Below, in pieces: positions 26,756 through 36,086 of a stretch of 61,802 nt of DNA (position 1 is its first letter; every line of letters begins with the position of its first letter). Source of the DNA: an uncultured Mycoplasmatota bacterium (GTDB taxonomy: Bacteria > Bacillota_I > Bacilli_A > RF39 > UBA660); assembly GCA_900551105.1 (NCBI GenBank), contig URUT01000002.1, positions 1 through 61,802 of the forward strand, in the 5' to 3' direction. Position numbers and translations under genes: made by a program. Under the pieces are notes generated by a model. That model was not told the DNA's origin, searched no databases, and was given only the letters and a program-made list of their open reading frames with translations.

Positions 26756-27025
26756 CTAAAATATTTATCTTTGTGATTATCTGCAAAAATAAATTTAATA
26801 AATTTTAAAAAAGTGCAAATTGTTGAAATGTTTTTTTGGTGTTAATTTCATTTTGTGGAAATTGTTGAAAAGTGAAGCAACTTATTATATTATAAGTAAT
26901 TATTTGTTAATAATTGTGTTGAAAAAAGGGTGGATTTTGATTTTTCTTATTTTCAGTCTTTATTTTTCAACAGAGTTGTTTTACAATATTAGTGAGTTAA
27001 GAAATTTATCAAGTGGGGTGATGGA
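26756..27025. other. Candidate oriC, dnaA-upstream part
   Basis: Gene orientation flips here and dnaA follows. DnaA-box-like 9-mers: TGTTGAAAT 26821-26829, TGTGGAAAT 26854-26862 directly followed by TGTTGAAAA 26863-26871, TGTTGAAAA 26917-26925, and TTTTCAACA 26964-26972 on the other strand. A very AT-rich segment at about 26880-26915 could be the unwinding element. The recurrent TTTTCAACA form differs from the classical TTATCCACA box. Confidence 0.6.
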
Positions 27026-28375
27026 ATGGATAAAAATATGTTATGGAATGAAACACTTAATATCTTAAAAAACAAAATGACAGACATTACTTATAATACT
27101 TGGTTTAAAGACACCAAAATGATTGATATAAGTAATGGAAAAATTACCATTCAAGTTCCCATGTTATTTCATATAAAAATCTTAAATGAAAATTATTACG
27201 ATACGATAGAAGAAATATTAAGAAGTATCACTGGAACAACGTATGACATTGAATTTGTGGATAAAGAGCAAATAAAGCCTTTAGAGGTTCTAAATATTGA
27301 AGACGAAGATTACACTAATAATAACTTTAATTCAAATTTAAATCCTAAGTATACATTTGAAAATTTTGTAATAGGGGAGAGCAACAGATTTGCGCAAACC
27401 GTAGCCTTAGCAGTAGCAGAACAACCTGGAAAAATTTATAATCCATTATTTATATACGGAAAAAGCGGTCTAGGAAAAACCCATTTAATGCACGCTATTG
27501 GTAATTATATAGTACAAAACAGTAATAAAAATGTTTTATATGTCACCAGTGAAGAATTTATTTCTGATTTTATTGGTATAAATAAAAAAGAAGAAAATAA
27601 CTACGATGTAGTAAATAGTTTTAAAGAAAAATATCGCAATATAGACGTTTTAATAATAGATGACATTCAATTTTTAGGTGGAGCCGCCAAAACTCAGCAA
27701 GAATTTTTTCACACATTTACTACTTTATATGATTCTAATAAACAGATTATAATTAGTTCTGATAGGTCACCAGATGATTTAAAAGTACTTGAAGAACGAT
27801 TATTAACAAGATTTAGATGGGGACTTACTGTAAGTATTTATCCACCAGATTTTGATTTAAGATGCAAAATATTAAAAGATAAAATGACAGGACATGAAGT
27901 AGCTAAAATGGTTCCAAACGAAGTAATTGAATACATTGCCACAAACTGTGAAAACGATGTTAGACACCTTGAAGGAGCAATAACTAGATTATATGCTTAT
28001 GCCGCAATGATGTGTCCAAAAGAAATAACGCTAGAATTTGCTGTAGACGCCCTAAGAGATTACATTGGTAAATCTATATATATAACTAATGATATTCAGC
28101 GAATACAAAAAGCAGTTGCAGACTACTATAAAATAACAATAGAAGATTTAAAAAGTAAAAAAAGGACTGCAAACATCAATTATCCTCGGCAAATTGCTAT
28201 TTATTTATGTAGAATGACTACTAGTGAAACAATCACAAAAATTGGATTAGAATTTGGTAACCGCGATCATTCAACAGTATTGCATTCTTACGATAAAATA
28301 ACTAATGAAGTTCAAAACGATGAAAACAATATTAGACAAGTTTTAGAAGAAATAAAAAACAAAATTGTTAATTAA
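27026..28375 (+). CDS. dnaA: Chromosomal replication initiator DnaA
   Basis: 449 aa. Domain I (about 1-85), short linker, AAA+ domain III with GKSGLGKTHLMHAIG (Walker A) and VLIIDDIQFLGG (Walker B), and C-terminal domain IV with the DNA-binding signature FGNRDHSTVLHS. Binds DnaA boxes in oriC. GGGGTG lies five bases before the ATG. Confidence 0.97.
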   Translation: MDKNMLWNETLNILKNKMTDITYNTWFKDTKMIDISNGKITIQVPMLFHIKILNENYYDTIEEILRSITGTTYDIEFVDKEQIKPLEVLNIEDEDYTNNNFNSNLNPKYTFENFVIGESNRFAQTVALAVAEQPGKIYNPLFIYGKSGLGKTHLMHAIGNYIVQNSNKNVLYVTSEEFISDFIGINKKEENNYDVVNSFKEKYRNIDVLIIDDIQFLGGAAKTQQEFFHTFTTLYDSNKQIIISSDRSPDDLKVLEERLLTRFRWGLTVSIYPPDFDLRCKILKDKMTGHEVAKMVPNEVIEYIATNCENDVRHLEGAITRLYAYAAMMCPKEITLEFAVDALRDYIGKSIYITNDIQRIQKAVADYYKITIEDLKSKKRTANINYPRQIAIYLCRMTTSETITKIGLEFGNRDHSTVLHSYDKITNEVQNDENNIRQVLEEIKNKIVN

Positions 28376-28435
28376 AAAAGTTTTCACCAAAATATAAACA
28401 TTAAATTTTAATTGAATTAGTGGGAAAAAATAAAC

Positions 28436-28453
28436 TTTTCAACATTTTCAACA
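28436..28453 (+). repeat. Two adjacent DnaA-box-like 9-mers between dnaA and dnaN
   Basis: TTTTCAACA occurs twice with no gap (28436-28444 and 28445-28453). The same 9-mer occurs upstream of dnaA, suggesting a bipartite origin. Confidence 0.55.
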
Positions 28454-28496
28454 CTAATAATAATAAAAAAATAAAAAGAAAGAAGGAAATAAAAAA

Positions 28497-29612
28497 ATGA
28501 AATTATTAATTGAAAAAAATACCCTATTAGAAAGTTTAAGTAATGTTATGAGAGCAATTTCACCAAGAAATATTATTCCTATACTAAATGGAGTTTTATT
28601 TGAACTAACAAATGAAGGACTTCATTTAACTGCAAGTGATAGTGACTTAGTAATTAAAAACTTTATTCCAAAAGAGAAAATTAAAAACATAGAAGCCACT
28701 GGTAAAGCAGTAATACAAAGTAAATATCTATTAGATATAATTAGAAAACTACCAAATACTGACATTAATATAGAAGTATTAGAAGATTTAAAAGTTATTA
28801 TTAGTACAGAAAACACTATCTATAACTTAAATTGTTTAAATATAGAAGATTATCCACAAATAAATCTAGATTTAACAGAAAATCCTGTTATTATTGCTAG
28901 TGAAACCTTAAAAAAGATTATTTCTCAAACAATATTTGCAATATCTACACAAGAATCTAGACCATTATTAACAGGAATTAATTTAAAAATAAGTGGAAAC
29001 GTTTTAGAATGTGTTGCTACTGACTCTTACAGACTAGCTAAAAAGAATATCATTTTAGACAAAGAATACGAATCTTATAACATTGTTATTCCTGGTAAAA
29101 ACATTAACGAATTTGATAAATTACTAACCACAGAAGAAAATGTTGAAATCCACTTCTTTACTAACAAAATTTTATTTAAATACAACAACTACCTATTTCA
29201 ATCAAGTCTATTAAATGGAACATATCCAAATACATCAAATTTAATACCTAACGAATTTAGTATTATTTTAACAACATCTTTATCAAATTACTTTGGAGCA
29301 ATAGATAGAGCAGCACTTTTAACTCAAAGTAAAGATAAAAACATCGTTAAAATGGAAACTAAAAATAATGAACTTATAGTTTCATCTTATGCAAGTGAAA
29401 TTGGTAAATCAGAAGAGAATATTTTAGTTGATAAAAATACTGCTGAAGACATAGCAATTTCCTTTAGTTCTAAATATATGTTAGAAGCTCTTAGAACATT
29501 TGAAGATGAAGATTTACTAATTTTATTAAACTCAGATTCAAAGCCAATTGTCTTAAAATCTGTAAAAGATGAGTCTTTAATTCAGTTAATATTACCAATA
29601 AAGACCTATTAA
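28497..29612 (+). CDS. dnaN: DNA polymerase III beta sliding clamp
   Basis: 371 aa with the three repeated clamp domains; the C-terminus ends in LILPIKTY, matching the family's clamp tail. It encircles DNA and tethers polymerases. GAAGGAA precedes the ATG. Followed by a clear terminator, so not co-transcribed with comK. Confidence 0.95.
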   Translation: MKLLIEKNTLLESLSNVMRAISPRNIIPILNGVLFELTNEGLHLTASDSDLVIKNFIPKEKIKNIEATGKAVIQSKYLLDIIRKLPNTDINIEVLEDLKVIISTENTIYNLNCLNIEDYPQINLDLTENPVIIASETLKKIISQTIFAISTQESRPLLTGINLKISGNVLECVATDSYRLAKKNIILDKEYESYNIVIPGKNINEFDKLLTTEENVEIHFFTNKILFKYNNYLFQSSLLNGTYPNTSNLIPNEFSIILTTSLSNYFGAIDRAALLTQSKDKNIVKMETKNNELIVSSYASEIGKSEENILVDKNTAEDIAISFSSKYMLEALRTFEDEDLLILLNSDSKPIVLKSVKDESLIQLILPIKTY

Positions 29613-29643
29613 AGTGAGAAAAAAATCTCACTTTTTTATTTTT
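29611..29643 (+). terminator. Terminator of dnaN
   Basis: AAAGTGAGA/TCTCACTTT stem with a six-A loop, followed by six T. Confidence 0.85.
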
Positions 29644-29650
29644 TTGTTCA

Positions 29651-29680
29651 TAATTCGACAAATTTCCACAAATTTCGACA
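29651..29680 (+). repeat. Three tandem 10-bp DnaA-box-like repeats
   Basis: TAATTCGACA, AATTTCCACA, AATTTCGACA in perfect 10-bp register between dnaN and the comK-like gene. Each resembles a degenerate DnaA box, and one helical turn spacing puts them on the same face. Confidence 0.5.
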
Positions 29681-29709
29681 AAATTCTTTGATATAAAAAA
29701 GGCAAGGGG

Positions 29710-30162
29710 GTGAAGAAGATCAAAAATTATAATGTTTCTAAAGATACATTAGCGCTTCTTCCAATAGGAAAGAAAAAAACAATTGTGTATGAAAGTCATG
29801 ACTGTTATATGATTGAAGAAAAAGCCACAAAGCTAATGGAATCAAGTTGCAGATTAAATGGAAGCACAATTCAAGGTAGAGCAAAAGGAACTGAAGTATT
29901 AACTGGTTATTCTTATAAAGCACCAATTATGGTAAAAGAAGAAGAAAATCTAATATTTTTTCCTACATGTTCACCAAGATTAAAAGAATGTGCATGGATT
30001 AATTCAACAAACATATCCAGTATTCACAAGAAAAATGACAAATGTGTAGTTGAATTTTTAAATAATGAAGTACTAGAATTAGATGTATCTTACAACATAA
30101 TAAATAATCAATTAAGTAAATCATTATTATTAGAGAAAAAATTTAAAAAAAGAGACAAATAA
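29710..30162 (+). CDS. comK: ComK-like competence transcription factor
   Basis: 150 aa resembling ComK: an N-terminal DTLALLPIG strand, SSCRLNGSTIQGRAKGTEVLTG (about 45-66; family pattern S-C-R-x-x-G-S-x-x-x-G-R-x-x-G-T), KAPIMV, the FFPTCSPRLKECAWI segment (about 84-98) and the late VSYNIINNQL. ComK binds AT-box motifs and turns on DNA-uptake genes. GTG start with AAAGG seven bases upstream. It sits where Bacillus has yaaA, between dnaN and recF, with its own terminator. Confidence 0.85.
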   Translation: MKKIKNYNVSKDTLALLPIGKKKTIVYESHDCYMIEEKATKLMESSCRLNGSTIQGRAKGTEVLTGYSYKAPIMVKEEENLIFFPTCSPRLKECAWINSTNISSIHKKNDKCVVEFLNNEVLELDVSYNIINNQLSKSLLLEKKFKKRDK

Positions 30163-30176
30163 TTGTCTTTTTTCTT
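30153..30176 (+). terminator. Terminator of the comK-like gene
   Basis: AGACAA/TTGTCT stem with a 4-nt loop followed by TTTTTCTTTT. Confidence 0.7.
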
Positions 30177-30195
30177 TTAAAAAAGCGTTATTTTA

Positions 30196-30204
30196 TGATA
30201 TAAT
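30196..30204 (+). promoter_or_regulatory. Extended -10 promoter of recF
   Basis: TGA-TATAAT. The -35 at 17 bp is only TTTAAA. The leader carries TAGGT/ACCTA arms that may form a hairpin before the recF ribosome site. Confidence 0.5.
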
Positions 30205-30270
30205 GTTTTTAGGTATAGGAGTACGTATAAACCTATTTTGTTTATTATTAATTCTAAAAGAGGGCAAAAA

Positions 30271-31365
30271 ATGAAAATAGCAAAATTAAAATTAACAAAT
30301 TTTAGAAATTATGAAAAATTAGAATTAGATTTTTCAAAATCAAAAAATATAATTATTGGAAATAACGGTAGTGGTAAAACTAACATTATAGAAGCAATAT
30401 ACTATTTATCACTAACTAAATCATTTCGTGCTCCAGATGAGATTTTAATTAAAGAAAATACACCTTTTGCAATAATTGAAAGTAAAATTAAAGAAGAAAC
30501 CACAAATAATTATAAAATAATTTTAACTCAAAATTCTAAAAATATTAAAATTAATAATAAACAAATAAATAGATTAAGCGACTATATATCAAAAATAAAT
30601 GTTATTTTGTTTAGTGTAGAGGACATGAAATTAATAAAAGATAATCCTAGTGCTCACAGAAAACTGATCACAATGGATTTATCATCTATTGATAATGAAT
30701 ATCTAATACTGTTAAGTACGTATAATAGAGTTTTAAAGCAAAGAAATACTTATTTAAAACAAATGATGATTAATAGTACTTTGCCAAAGAATTATTTAAA
30801 TATAATCACTGAAAAATTAGTAAATTTAAATCTTAAAATTTATAAAAAAAGAAAAGAATATATTAAATCAATTAACTCATTTATAAGTGAAATATTTTAT
30901 CAAATTACAAATCGTGAAAATCTAACAATAGAATATATTACAAATATTAAATATTTCACAAAAGAAGAATTACTTAAAGATTTTGACAAAACCCTTATGA
31001 AAGATATTAATTATGGCAAAACAACTATCGGAATTCATTTAGACGATTATGTATTTAAAATAAATAATCAAAACATCAAAGCATATTTATCAGAAGGAGA
31101 AACTAAAAACGCAGTAATATCTTATAAATTATCAGAAATAAAATATTGTCAAAGTGTATTAAAAAAATCTCCTATATTACTTTTAGATGACTTATTTAGT
31201 GAACTAGACAAAAACAAAATAAATAATATATTACAATTTTTAGATAAAGACATTCAAACATTTATAACAACAACTGATATTCATAAAGTCAGTAAAAAAA
31301 TATTAACAAATTGTAATGTTTATAAAATAAAAAATGGAAAGATCAAGGTGATAGAATATGAATGA
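30271..31365 (+). CDS. recF: DNA replication and repair protein RecF
   Basis: 364-aa SMC-like ATPase. Walker A GNNGSGKTNI (about 30-39), ABC signature LSEGETK, Walker B PILLLDDLFSELD. Loads RecA at gaps with RecO/RecR. The ATG at 30271 follows AGAGGG; a TTG-led extension has no ribosome site. Overlaps the start of gyrB. Confidence 0.94.
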   Translation: MKIAKLKLTNFRNYEKLELDFSKSKNIIIGNNGSGKTNIIEAIYYLSLTKSFRAPDEILIKENTPFAIIESKIKEETTNNYKIILTQNSKNIKINNKQINRLSDYISKINVILFSVEDMKLIKDNPSAHRKLITMDLSSIDNEYLILLSTYNRVLKQRNTYLKQMMINSTLPKNYLNIITEKLVNLNLKIYKKRKEYIKSINSFISEIFYQITNRENLTIEYITNIKYFTKEELLKDFDKTLMKDINYGKTTIGIHLDDYVFKINNQNIKAYLSEGETKNAVISYKLSEIKYCQSVLKKSPILLLDDLFSELDKNKINNILQFLDKDIQTFITTTDIHKVSKKILTNCNVYKIKNGKIKVIEYE

Positions 31366-33274
31366 AAACACATACAATGATAGCGATATTCAAGTATTAG
31401 AAGGGTTAGAAGCCGTTAGAAAAAGACCAGGAATGTACATTGGTACAACAAGTGAAAAAGGATTACATCACTTAGTGTGGGAAATCGTAGATAATGCAGT
31501 AGATGAATCTTTAGCTGGATATTGTGATGATATAGAAGTTATTGTAGACAGAGGAAATGTTATTGAAATAAGGGACGATGGTAGAGGAATTCCAACCGGT
31601 AAAAATGCGAAAACTGGTTTATCTACCGTAGAAACAATCTTTACCGTGCTACACGCTGGAGGAAAATTCGGCGGTCATGGATATAAGGTATCTGGAGGAC
31701 TACACGGTGTAGGTGCCAGCGTAGTTAACGCCTTATCTGAGTGGTTAGAAGTAAAAGTCTATCACAACGGAGAAGTGTATTATCAAAGATTTGAAAATGG
31801 CGGTCATCCAGTAGGTGAACTTAAAGTAATTGATACTTGCTCAGCAGACAGAACTGGAACAACGGTAAGATTTAAAGCCGACCCAGAAATATTCAAAGAA
31901 ACAACAGTATATGATTACGATACACTAAAGACTCGTTTAAGAGAATTAGCATTCTTAAATAAAGGGTTAAGAATAATCCTATCAGATTTACGCGATATTG
32001 AGCGCAAAGAAGAGTTTTTATATCACGGAGGTATAATTGAGTATGTTAAGATGTTAAACGCCAATAAGACCCCTCTAAATAGTGAAATAATATATGTTTC
32101 AGGATCAGAAGATAATATATCAATAGAAGTAGCTCTTCAATACAATGAAACATATAACTCAGCAGTATATTCTTTTACTAACAATATAAACACTTATGAA
32201 GGTGGAACTCATGAAGATGGTGTAAAAAGAGCCTTAACAAGAATAATTAATAACTATGGCAAAAAAAATAAATTTTTAAAAGAAAACGATGACCCACTAT
32301 CAGGAGAAGATGTTAGAGAAGGTTTAACTATGATCATCTCATGTAAACATCCAGATCCTCAATTTGAAGGTCAAACTAAAACAAAATTAGGAAATGCCGA
32401 AGTTAGAAAAATTGCTGATGACGTATTTTCAGAAGGTTTTGAAAGATATTTACTAGAAAATCCAGAAGAAGCCAAGTTAATTATGGAAAAATGTATGACC
32501 GCAGCAAGAGCACGCGTAGCAGCTAAAAGAGCAAGAGAATTAACTAGAAGAAAAAGTGATTTAGATGTAATAAACTTTGGTGGAAAACTAGTGGATTGTA
32601 AAGAAAAAGACCCTTCAATTAGTGAAATATTCTTAGTCGAGGGAGATAGTGCAGGAGGAAGCGCAATAAAAGGTCGTAACTCAATGACACAAGCAATACT
32701 TCCATTAAGAGGAAAAATCCTAAATGTAGAAAAAGCTAGACTAGATAGAGCTTTAGGAAACGAAGAAATTAGAACTATTATTACAGCATTTGGAACAGGA
32801 ATAGGTCAAGAATTTGATTTAAGTAAGTTAAGGTACCACAAAATTATAATAATGACCGATGCCGATGTCGATGGATCACACATTAGAGTATTGCTTTTAA
32901 CATTATTTTATCGATTTTTTAGACCTATTGTAGAAGCAGGGCATGTATATGCAGCTCAGCCACCATTATTCTGTATTAAACACGGTAAAACTATTAAATA
33001 TGTATTAAACGAAGAAGAAAAAGCAGAGTATTTGGCTTCCCTTCCAGCTACAACTAGACCTGATGTAATGAGAATGAAGGGTTTAGGTGAAATGGATGCA
33101 GAAGAATTAAATGAAACAACAATGGACATTAATACAAGAGTGTTAAGAAAAATAACTGTTGATGATTTAATGAAAGCCGATGAGATCTTCTCAAAATTAA
33201 TGGGAGAAGAAGTAGAACCAAGAAGAAAATTTATAGAAGATAATGCAACATTTGTTGAAAATCTTGATATATAG
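31358..33274 (+). CDS. gyrB: DNA gyrase subunit B
   Basis: 638 aa. GHKL ATPase (EIVDNAVDES, DDGRGIP, GLHGVGASVVNALS), transducer, TOPRIM with LVEGDSAGGSA and DADVDGSHIR, and the C-terminal LKGLGEMD-type segment. Overlaps recF by 8 bp and precedes gyrA by 9 bp. Confidence 0.97.
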   Translation: MNENTYNDSDIQVLEGLEAVRKRPGMYIGTTSEKGLHHLVWEIVDNAVDESLAGYCDDIEVIVDRGNVIEIRDDGRGIPTGKNAKTGLSTVETIFTVLHAGGKFGGHGYKVSGGLHGVGASVVNALSEWLEVKVYHNGEVYYQRFENGGHPVGELKVIDTCSADRTGTTVRFKADPEIFKETTVYDYDTLKTRLRELAFLNKGLRIILSDLRDIERKEEFLYHGGIIEYVKMLNANKTPLNSEIIYVSGSEDNISIEVALQYNETYNSAVYSFTNNINTYEGGTHEDGVKRALTRIINNYGKKNKFLKENDDPLSGEDVREGLTMIISCKHPDPQFEGQTKTKLGNAEVRKIADDVFSEGFERYLLENPEEAKLIMEKCMTAARARVAAKRARELTRRKSDLDVINFGGKLVDCKEKDPSISEIFLVEGDSAGGSAIKGRNSMTQAILPLRGKILNVEKARLDRALGNEEIRTIITAFGTGIGQEFDLSKLRYHKIIIMTDADVDGSHIRVLLLTLFYRFFRPIVEAGHVYAAQPPLFCIKHGKTIKYVLNEEEKAEYLASLPATTRPDVMRMKGLGEMDAEELNETTMDINTRVLRKITVDDLMKADEIFSKLMGEEVEPRRKFIEDNATFVENLDI

Positions 33275-33283
33275 GAGGATAGC

Positions 33284-35761
33284 ATGGATCATAGTAGAGA
33301 TAGATTAGAAGAAAATAACATAGTAAATGAAGTAAAAACATCATTTCTAGAATATTCAATGAGTGTAATTGTATCAAGAGCATTACCAGACTTAAGAGAT
33401 GGTTTAAAACCAGTTCATAGAAGAATTCTTTATTCAATGTATGAATCTGGTTACACTCCAGACAAACCACATAAAAAAAGTGCTAGAATAGTCGGAGATG
33501 TAATGGGAAAATATCACCCACACGGAGATTCAAGTATATATGAAGCTATGGTAAGAATGGCTCAAGACTTCAGTTATAGATATATGTTAGTAGATGGCCA
33601 TGGTAACTTCGGAAATATTGAAGGTTACGGCGCTGCAGCAATGAGATACACAGAATCAAGACTATCAAAAATATCACTAGAATTATTAAGAGATATCAGA
33701 AAAGATACCGTAAATTTTACTCCAAACTTTGATGAAAGTGAAAAAGAACCATCAGTATTACCATCAAGATTTCCAAATATTTTAGTAAATGGAACAATGG
33801 GTATCGCAGTCGGAATGGCTACAAATATACCACCTCATAACTTAGGAGAAGTAATAGATGGCTGTGTAGCATACATAGATAATCCAGAAATTGATGTATT
33901 AGGTTTAATGCAACACATTAAGGGTCCAGATTTCCCAACTGGCGGAATTATCCTAGGAAATAGCGGAATAAAACAAGCTTACGAAACAGGTAAAGGAACA
34001 ATCACAATAAGAAGTAAAGCTCAAATAGAAGAGAAAAACGGTAAACATTACATAATAATTGATGAAGTACCATATGGGGTTAATACATCAGAATTAAAAA
34101 ACAAAGTTGCAGAGTTAGTTCATAATAAAACAATAGAAGGTATTTCTGATTACCATACAGACTTAAAAGAAGGCATAAAGATAACAATTACCTTAAAAAA
34201 GGATGCAAATGCACAAGTAGTATTAAATAAGCTATATAAGCATACTCAATTTCAAACAAATTATGGAATAACATTCTTGATGTTGGATAACGGAGTACCT
34301 AAAACCCTGGGATTAAAAGATATTATATCTAAATACATAGATTATCAAAAAGAAATTATCATAAGAAGAACAAAATTTGACTTAGATAAAGCAGAAAAAC
34401 AAGTACACATATTAGAAGGTCTAAAAATCGCTTTAGATAATATAGATGCAGTAATAAAAACAATAAAAGAATCAAAAAATGATGACAATGCTAAAGAAGC
34501 ATTAATGAAAAAATTTGGATTAACACTAATTCAAGCTGAAGCAATTCTAGAAATGAAATTAAGAAGACTTACAGGCCTAGAAAGAGATAAAGTAGAAGCT
34601 GAATTAGCCGCATTATTAAAGCAAATAGCCGAATTAAAATCAATTTTAGCAAGCGAAGAAAAAGTATTATCTATAATCAAACAAGAATTACTAGAAATTA
34701 AAGCAAAATACGGTGATGAAAGAAAAACATCAATAGATATGACCGCAATTGACTACATAGAAGATGAATCATTAATACCCGAAGAAGATATAATAATTAC
34801 AGTAACAAAAAATGGTTATATTAAAAGATGTACCTCAGACACTTACAAGCTTCAAAATAGAGGTGGCGTAGGTGTAAAGGGAATGTCAACCAATGATGAA
34901 GATTTTGTGGAATACTTGCTAAATCTATCTACACATGACTATATATTAATATTTACTAATAAAGGTAAGGTATATCGTTTAAAGGGATATGAAATTCCTG
35001 AGTTTAGTCGCCAATCTAAAGGATTACCAATAATTAATTTATTGCCTGTGGAAAAAGATGAAAAAATAAGTAATATAATAAAATTAAATGTGAAAAACAA
35101 AGAAAAATACCTAATTTTAGCTACTAAACAAGGATTAATAAAACGAACAAACTTAGAAGAATTTGATAGTATAAGATCCACTGGAAAAATTTGTATAAAA
35201 CTTAAAGACAATGATGAATTAATTGGTGTAAAAAAGACAAACGGTGATTCAAATATACTACTTGCGTCATCAACTGGTCGTATGAATGTATTTAATGAAA
35301 ATGAAATTAGAGTTATGGGTAGAACAGCTTCAGGAGTAAAAGGAATTAATTTAGGTGATGCATCATGTGTAAGTATGGAAAATGTGGAAGACTCTGATAA
35401 TATTTTGATAGTAACAGAAAATGGTTATGGTAAAAAAACACTAATTTCTGAATATAGAAAAACAAAACGTGGTAGTAAAGGTGTAAAAGCCCTTAATATT
35501 ACCGAAAAAAATGGTAATATAGCTAGTATAAAGAAGGTAAAAGATGACAATGACCTAATGATAATTACAAATCAAGGAATAATTATTCGTTTACCTTTAG
35601 ATCAAGTATCTCAACTTGGAAGAGTAACGCAAGGAACTAGATTAATTAATTTAAAAGAAAATCAGAAAGTTTCATCTGTAAGCTTAATATTAAAAGAAAA
35701 AAATGATGTAGATTCTACTCAAGCAGAAGAAACCACAAATGAAATTAAAGAGCAACAATAG
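33284..35761 (+). CDS. gyrA: DNA gyrase subunit A
   Basis: 825 aa. Catalytic tyrosine in AAMRYTESRLS, quinolone-determining region GDVMGKYHPHGDSSIYEAMVR with Ser at the usual position and Glu at the second hotspot, coiled coil, and C-terminal pinwheel containing the GyrA-box-like QSKGLPIINL segment. GGAGG precedes the ATG. Confidence 0.97.
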   Translation: MDHSRDRLEENNIVNEVKTSFLEYSMSVIVSRALPDLRDGLKPVHRRILYSMYESGYTPDKPHKKSARIVGDVMGKYHPHGDSSIYEAMVRMAQDFSYRYMLVDGHGNFGNIEGYGAAAMRYTESRLSKISLELLRDIRKDTVNFTPNFDESEKEPSVLPSRFPNILVNGTMGIAVGMATNIPPHNLGEVIDGCVAYIDNPEIDVLGLMQHIKGPDFPTGGIILGNSGIKQAYETGKGTITIRSKAQIEEKNGKHYIIIDEVPYGVNTSELKNKVAELVHNKTIEGISDYHTDLKEGIKITITLKKDANAQVVLNKLYKHTQFQTNYGITFLMLDNGVPKTLGLKDIISKYIDYQKEIIIRRTKFDLDKAEKQVHILEGLKIALDNIDAVIKTIKESKNDDNAKEALMKKFGLTLIQAEAILEMKLRRLTGLERDKVEAELAALLKQIAELKSILASEEKVLSIIKQELLEIKAKYGDERKTSIDMTAIDYIEDESLIPEEDIIITVTKNGYIKRCTSDTYKLQNRGGVGVKGMSTNDEDFVEYLLNLSTHDYILIFTNKGKVYRLKGYEIPEFSRQSKGLPIINLLPVEKDEKISNIIKLNVKNKEKYLILATKQGLIKRTNLEEFDSIRSTGKICIKLKDNDELIGVKKTNGDSNILLASSTGRMNVFNENEIRVMGRTASGVKGINLGDASCVSMENVEDSDNILIVTENGYGKKTLISEYRKTKRGSKGVKALNITEKNGNIASIKKVKDDNDLMIITNQGIIIRLPLDQVSQLGRVTQGTRLINLKENQKVSSVSLILKEKNDVDSTQAEETTNEIKEQQ

Positions 35762-35774
35762 TTGTTCTTTTTTT
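35750..35774 (+). terminator. Terminator of gyrA
   Basis: GAGCAAC/GTTGTTC stem with a 4-nt loop and seven T, overlapping the gyrA stop; it ends just before the first parS. Confidence 0.8.
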
Positions 35775-35775
35775 A

Positions 35776-35791
35776 TGTTTCACGTGAAACC
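35776..35791. promoter_or_regulatory. parS site 1
   Basis: TGTTTCACGTGAAACC, one mismatch from a perfect 16-bp parS palindrome. ParB/Spo0J binding site for chromosome segregation. Confidence 0.85.
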
Positions 35792-35813
35792 TTGCTCTTA
35801 AAATATAAAGAAA

Positions 35814-35840
35814 TTATCCACAATGTTTCACGTGAAACAT
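35814..35840. promoter_or_regulatory. DnaA box fused to parS site 2
   Basis: A perfect DnaA box TTATCCACA (35814-35822) is followed after one base by perfect parS TGTTTCACGTGAAACA (35824-35839). Confidence 0.85.
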
Positions 35841-35935
35841 ATATTAATTTATAAATAATAAAATAAGTATTAAAAATAATATAAATTTTAACTCATAGTA
35901 AATAAATTTATAAAGTTATAATTCTTAGATAAAAA

Positions 35936-35965
35936 ATATCCACAATGTTTCACGTGAAACATTGT
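35936..35965. promoter_or_regulatory. DnaA-box-like sequence fused to parS site 3
   Basis: ATATCCACA (35936-35944), then perfect parS 35946-35961 within a 24-bp palindrome (35942-35965). The stretch 35937-35962 is identical to 35815-35840. Confidence 0.85.
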
Positions 35966-35990
35966 AATAAAAAAATATATATGTTATTAT
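35962..35990 (+). promoter_or_regulatory. Promoter of the SRP RNA
   Basis: TTGTAA (35962-35967) and TATTAT (35985-35990), 17-bp spacer. The -35 begins at the last bases of parS 3. Confidence 0.6.
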
Positions 35991-35996
35991 TATCTC

Positions 35997-36074
35997 GTGC
36001 AATATTTATGCGATAAACTGGTCAGATTCGGAAGAAAGCAGCCACATTTGCCTCTAAATATGTGCACTTTTTTT
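35997..36074 (+). ncRNA. ffs: Signal recognition particle RNA (small 4.5S type)
   Basis: Conserved domain IV core GGTCAGATTCGGAAGAAAGC and AGCAGCC (symmetric and asymmetric loops plus GGAA tetraloop) is recognised at about 36020-36043. The ends pair (GTGCAATATTTA with TAAATATGTGCAC) and seven T follow. With Ffh it targets membrane and secreted proteins. Located between gyrA and dnaX, close to its Bacillus position. About 78 nt, so without the Alu domain of Bacillus scRNA. Confidence 0.9.
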
Positions 36075-36086
36075 AAGGAATAAATT

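Noticed and set aside
29710..29727. ATC start for the comK-like gene after AAGGGGGTG
   Set aside because: The GTG four codons earlier-frame start already has AAAGG at normal spacing, so no rare start is needed.
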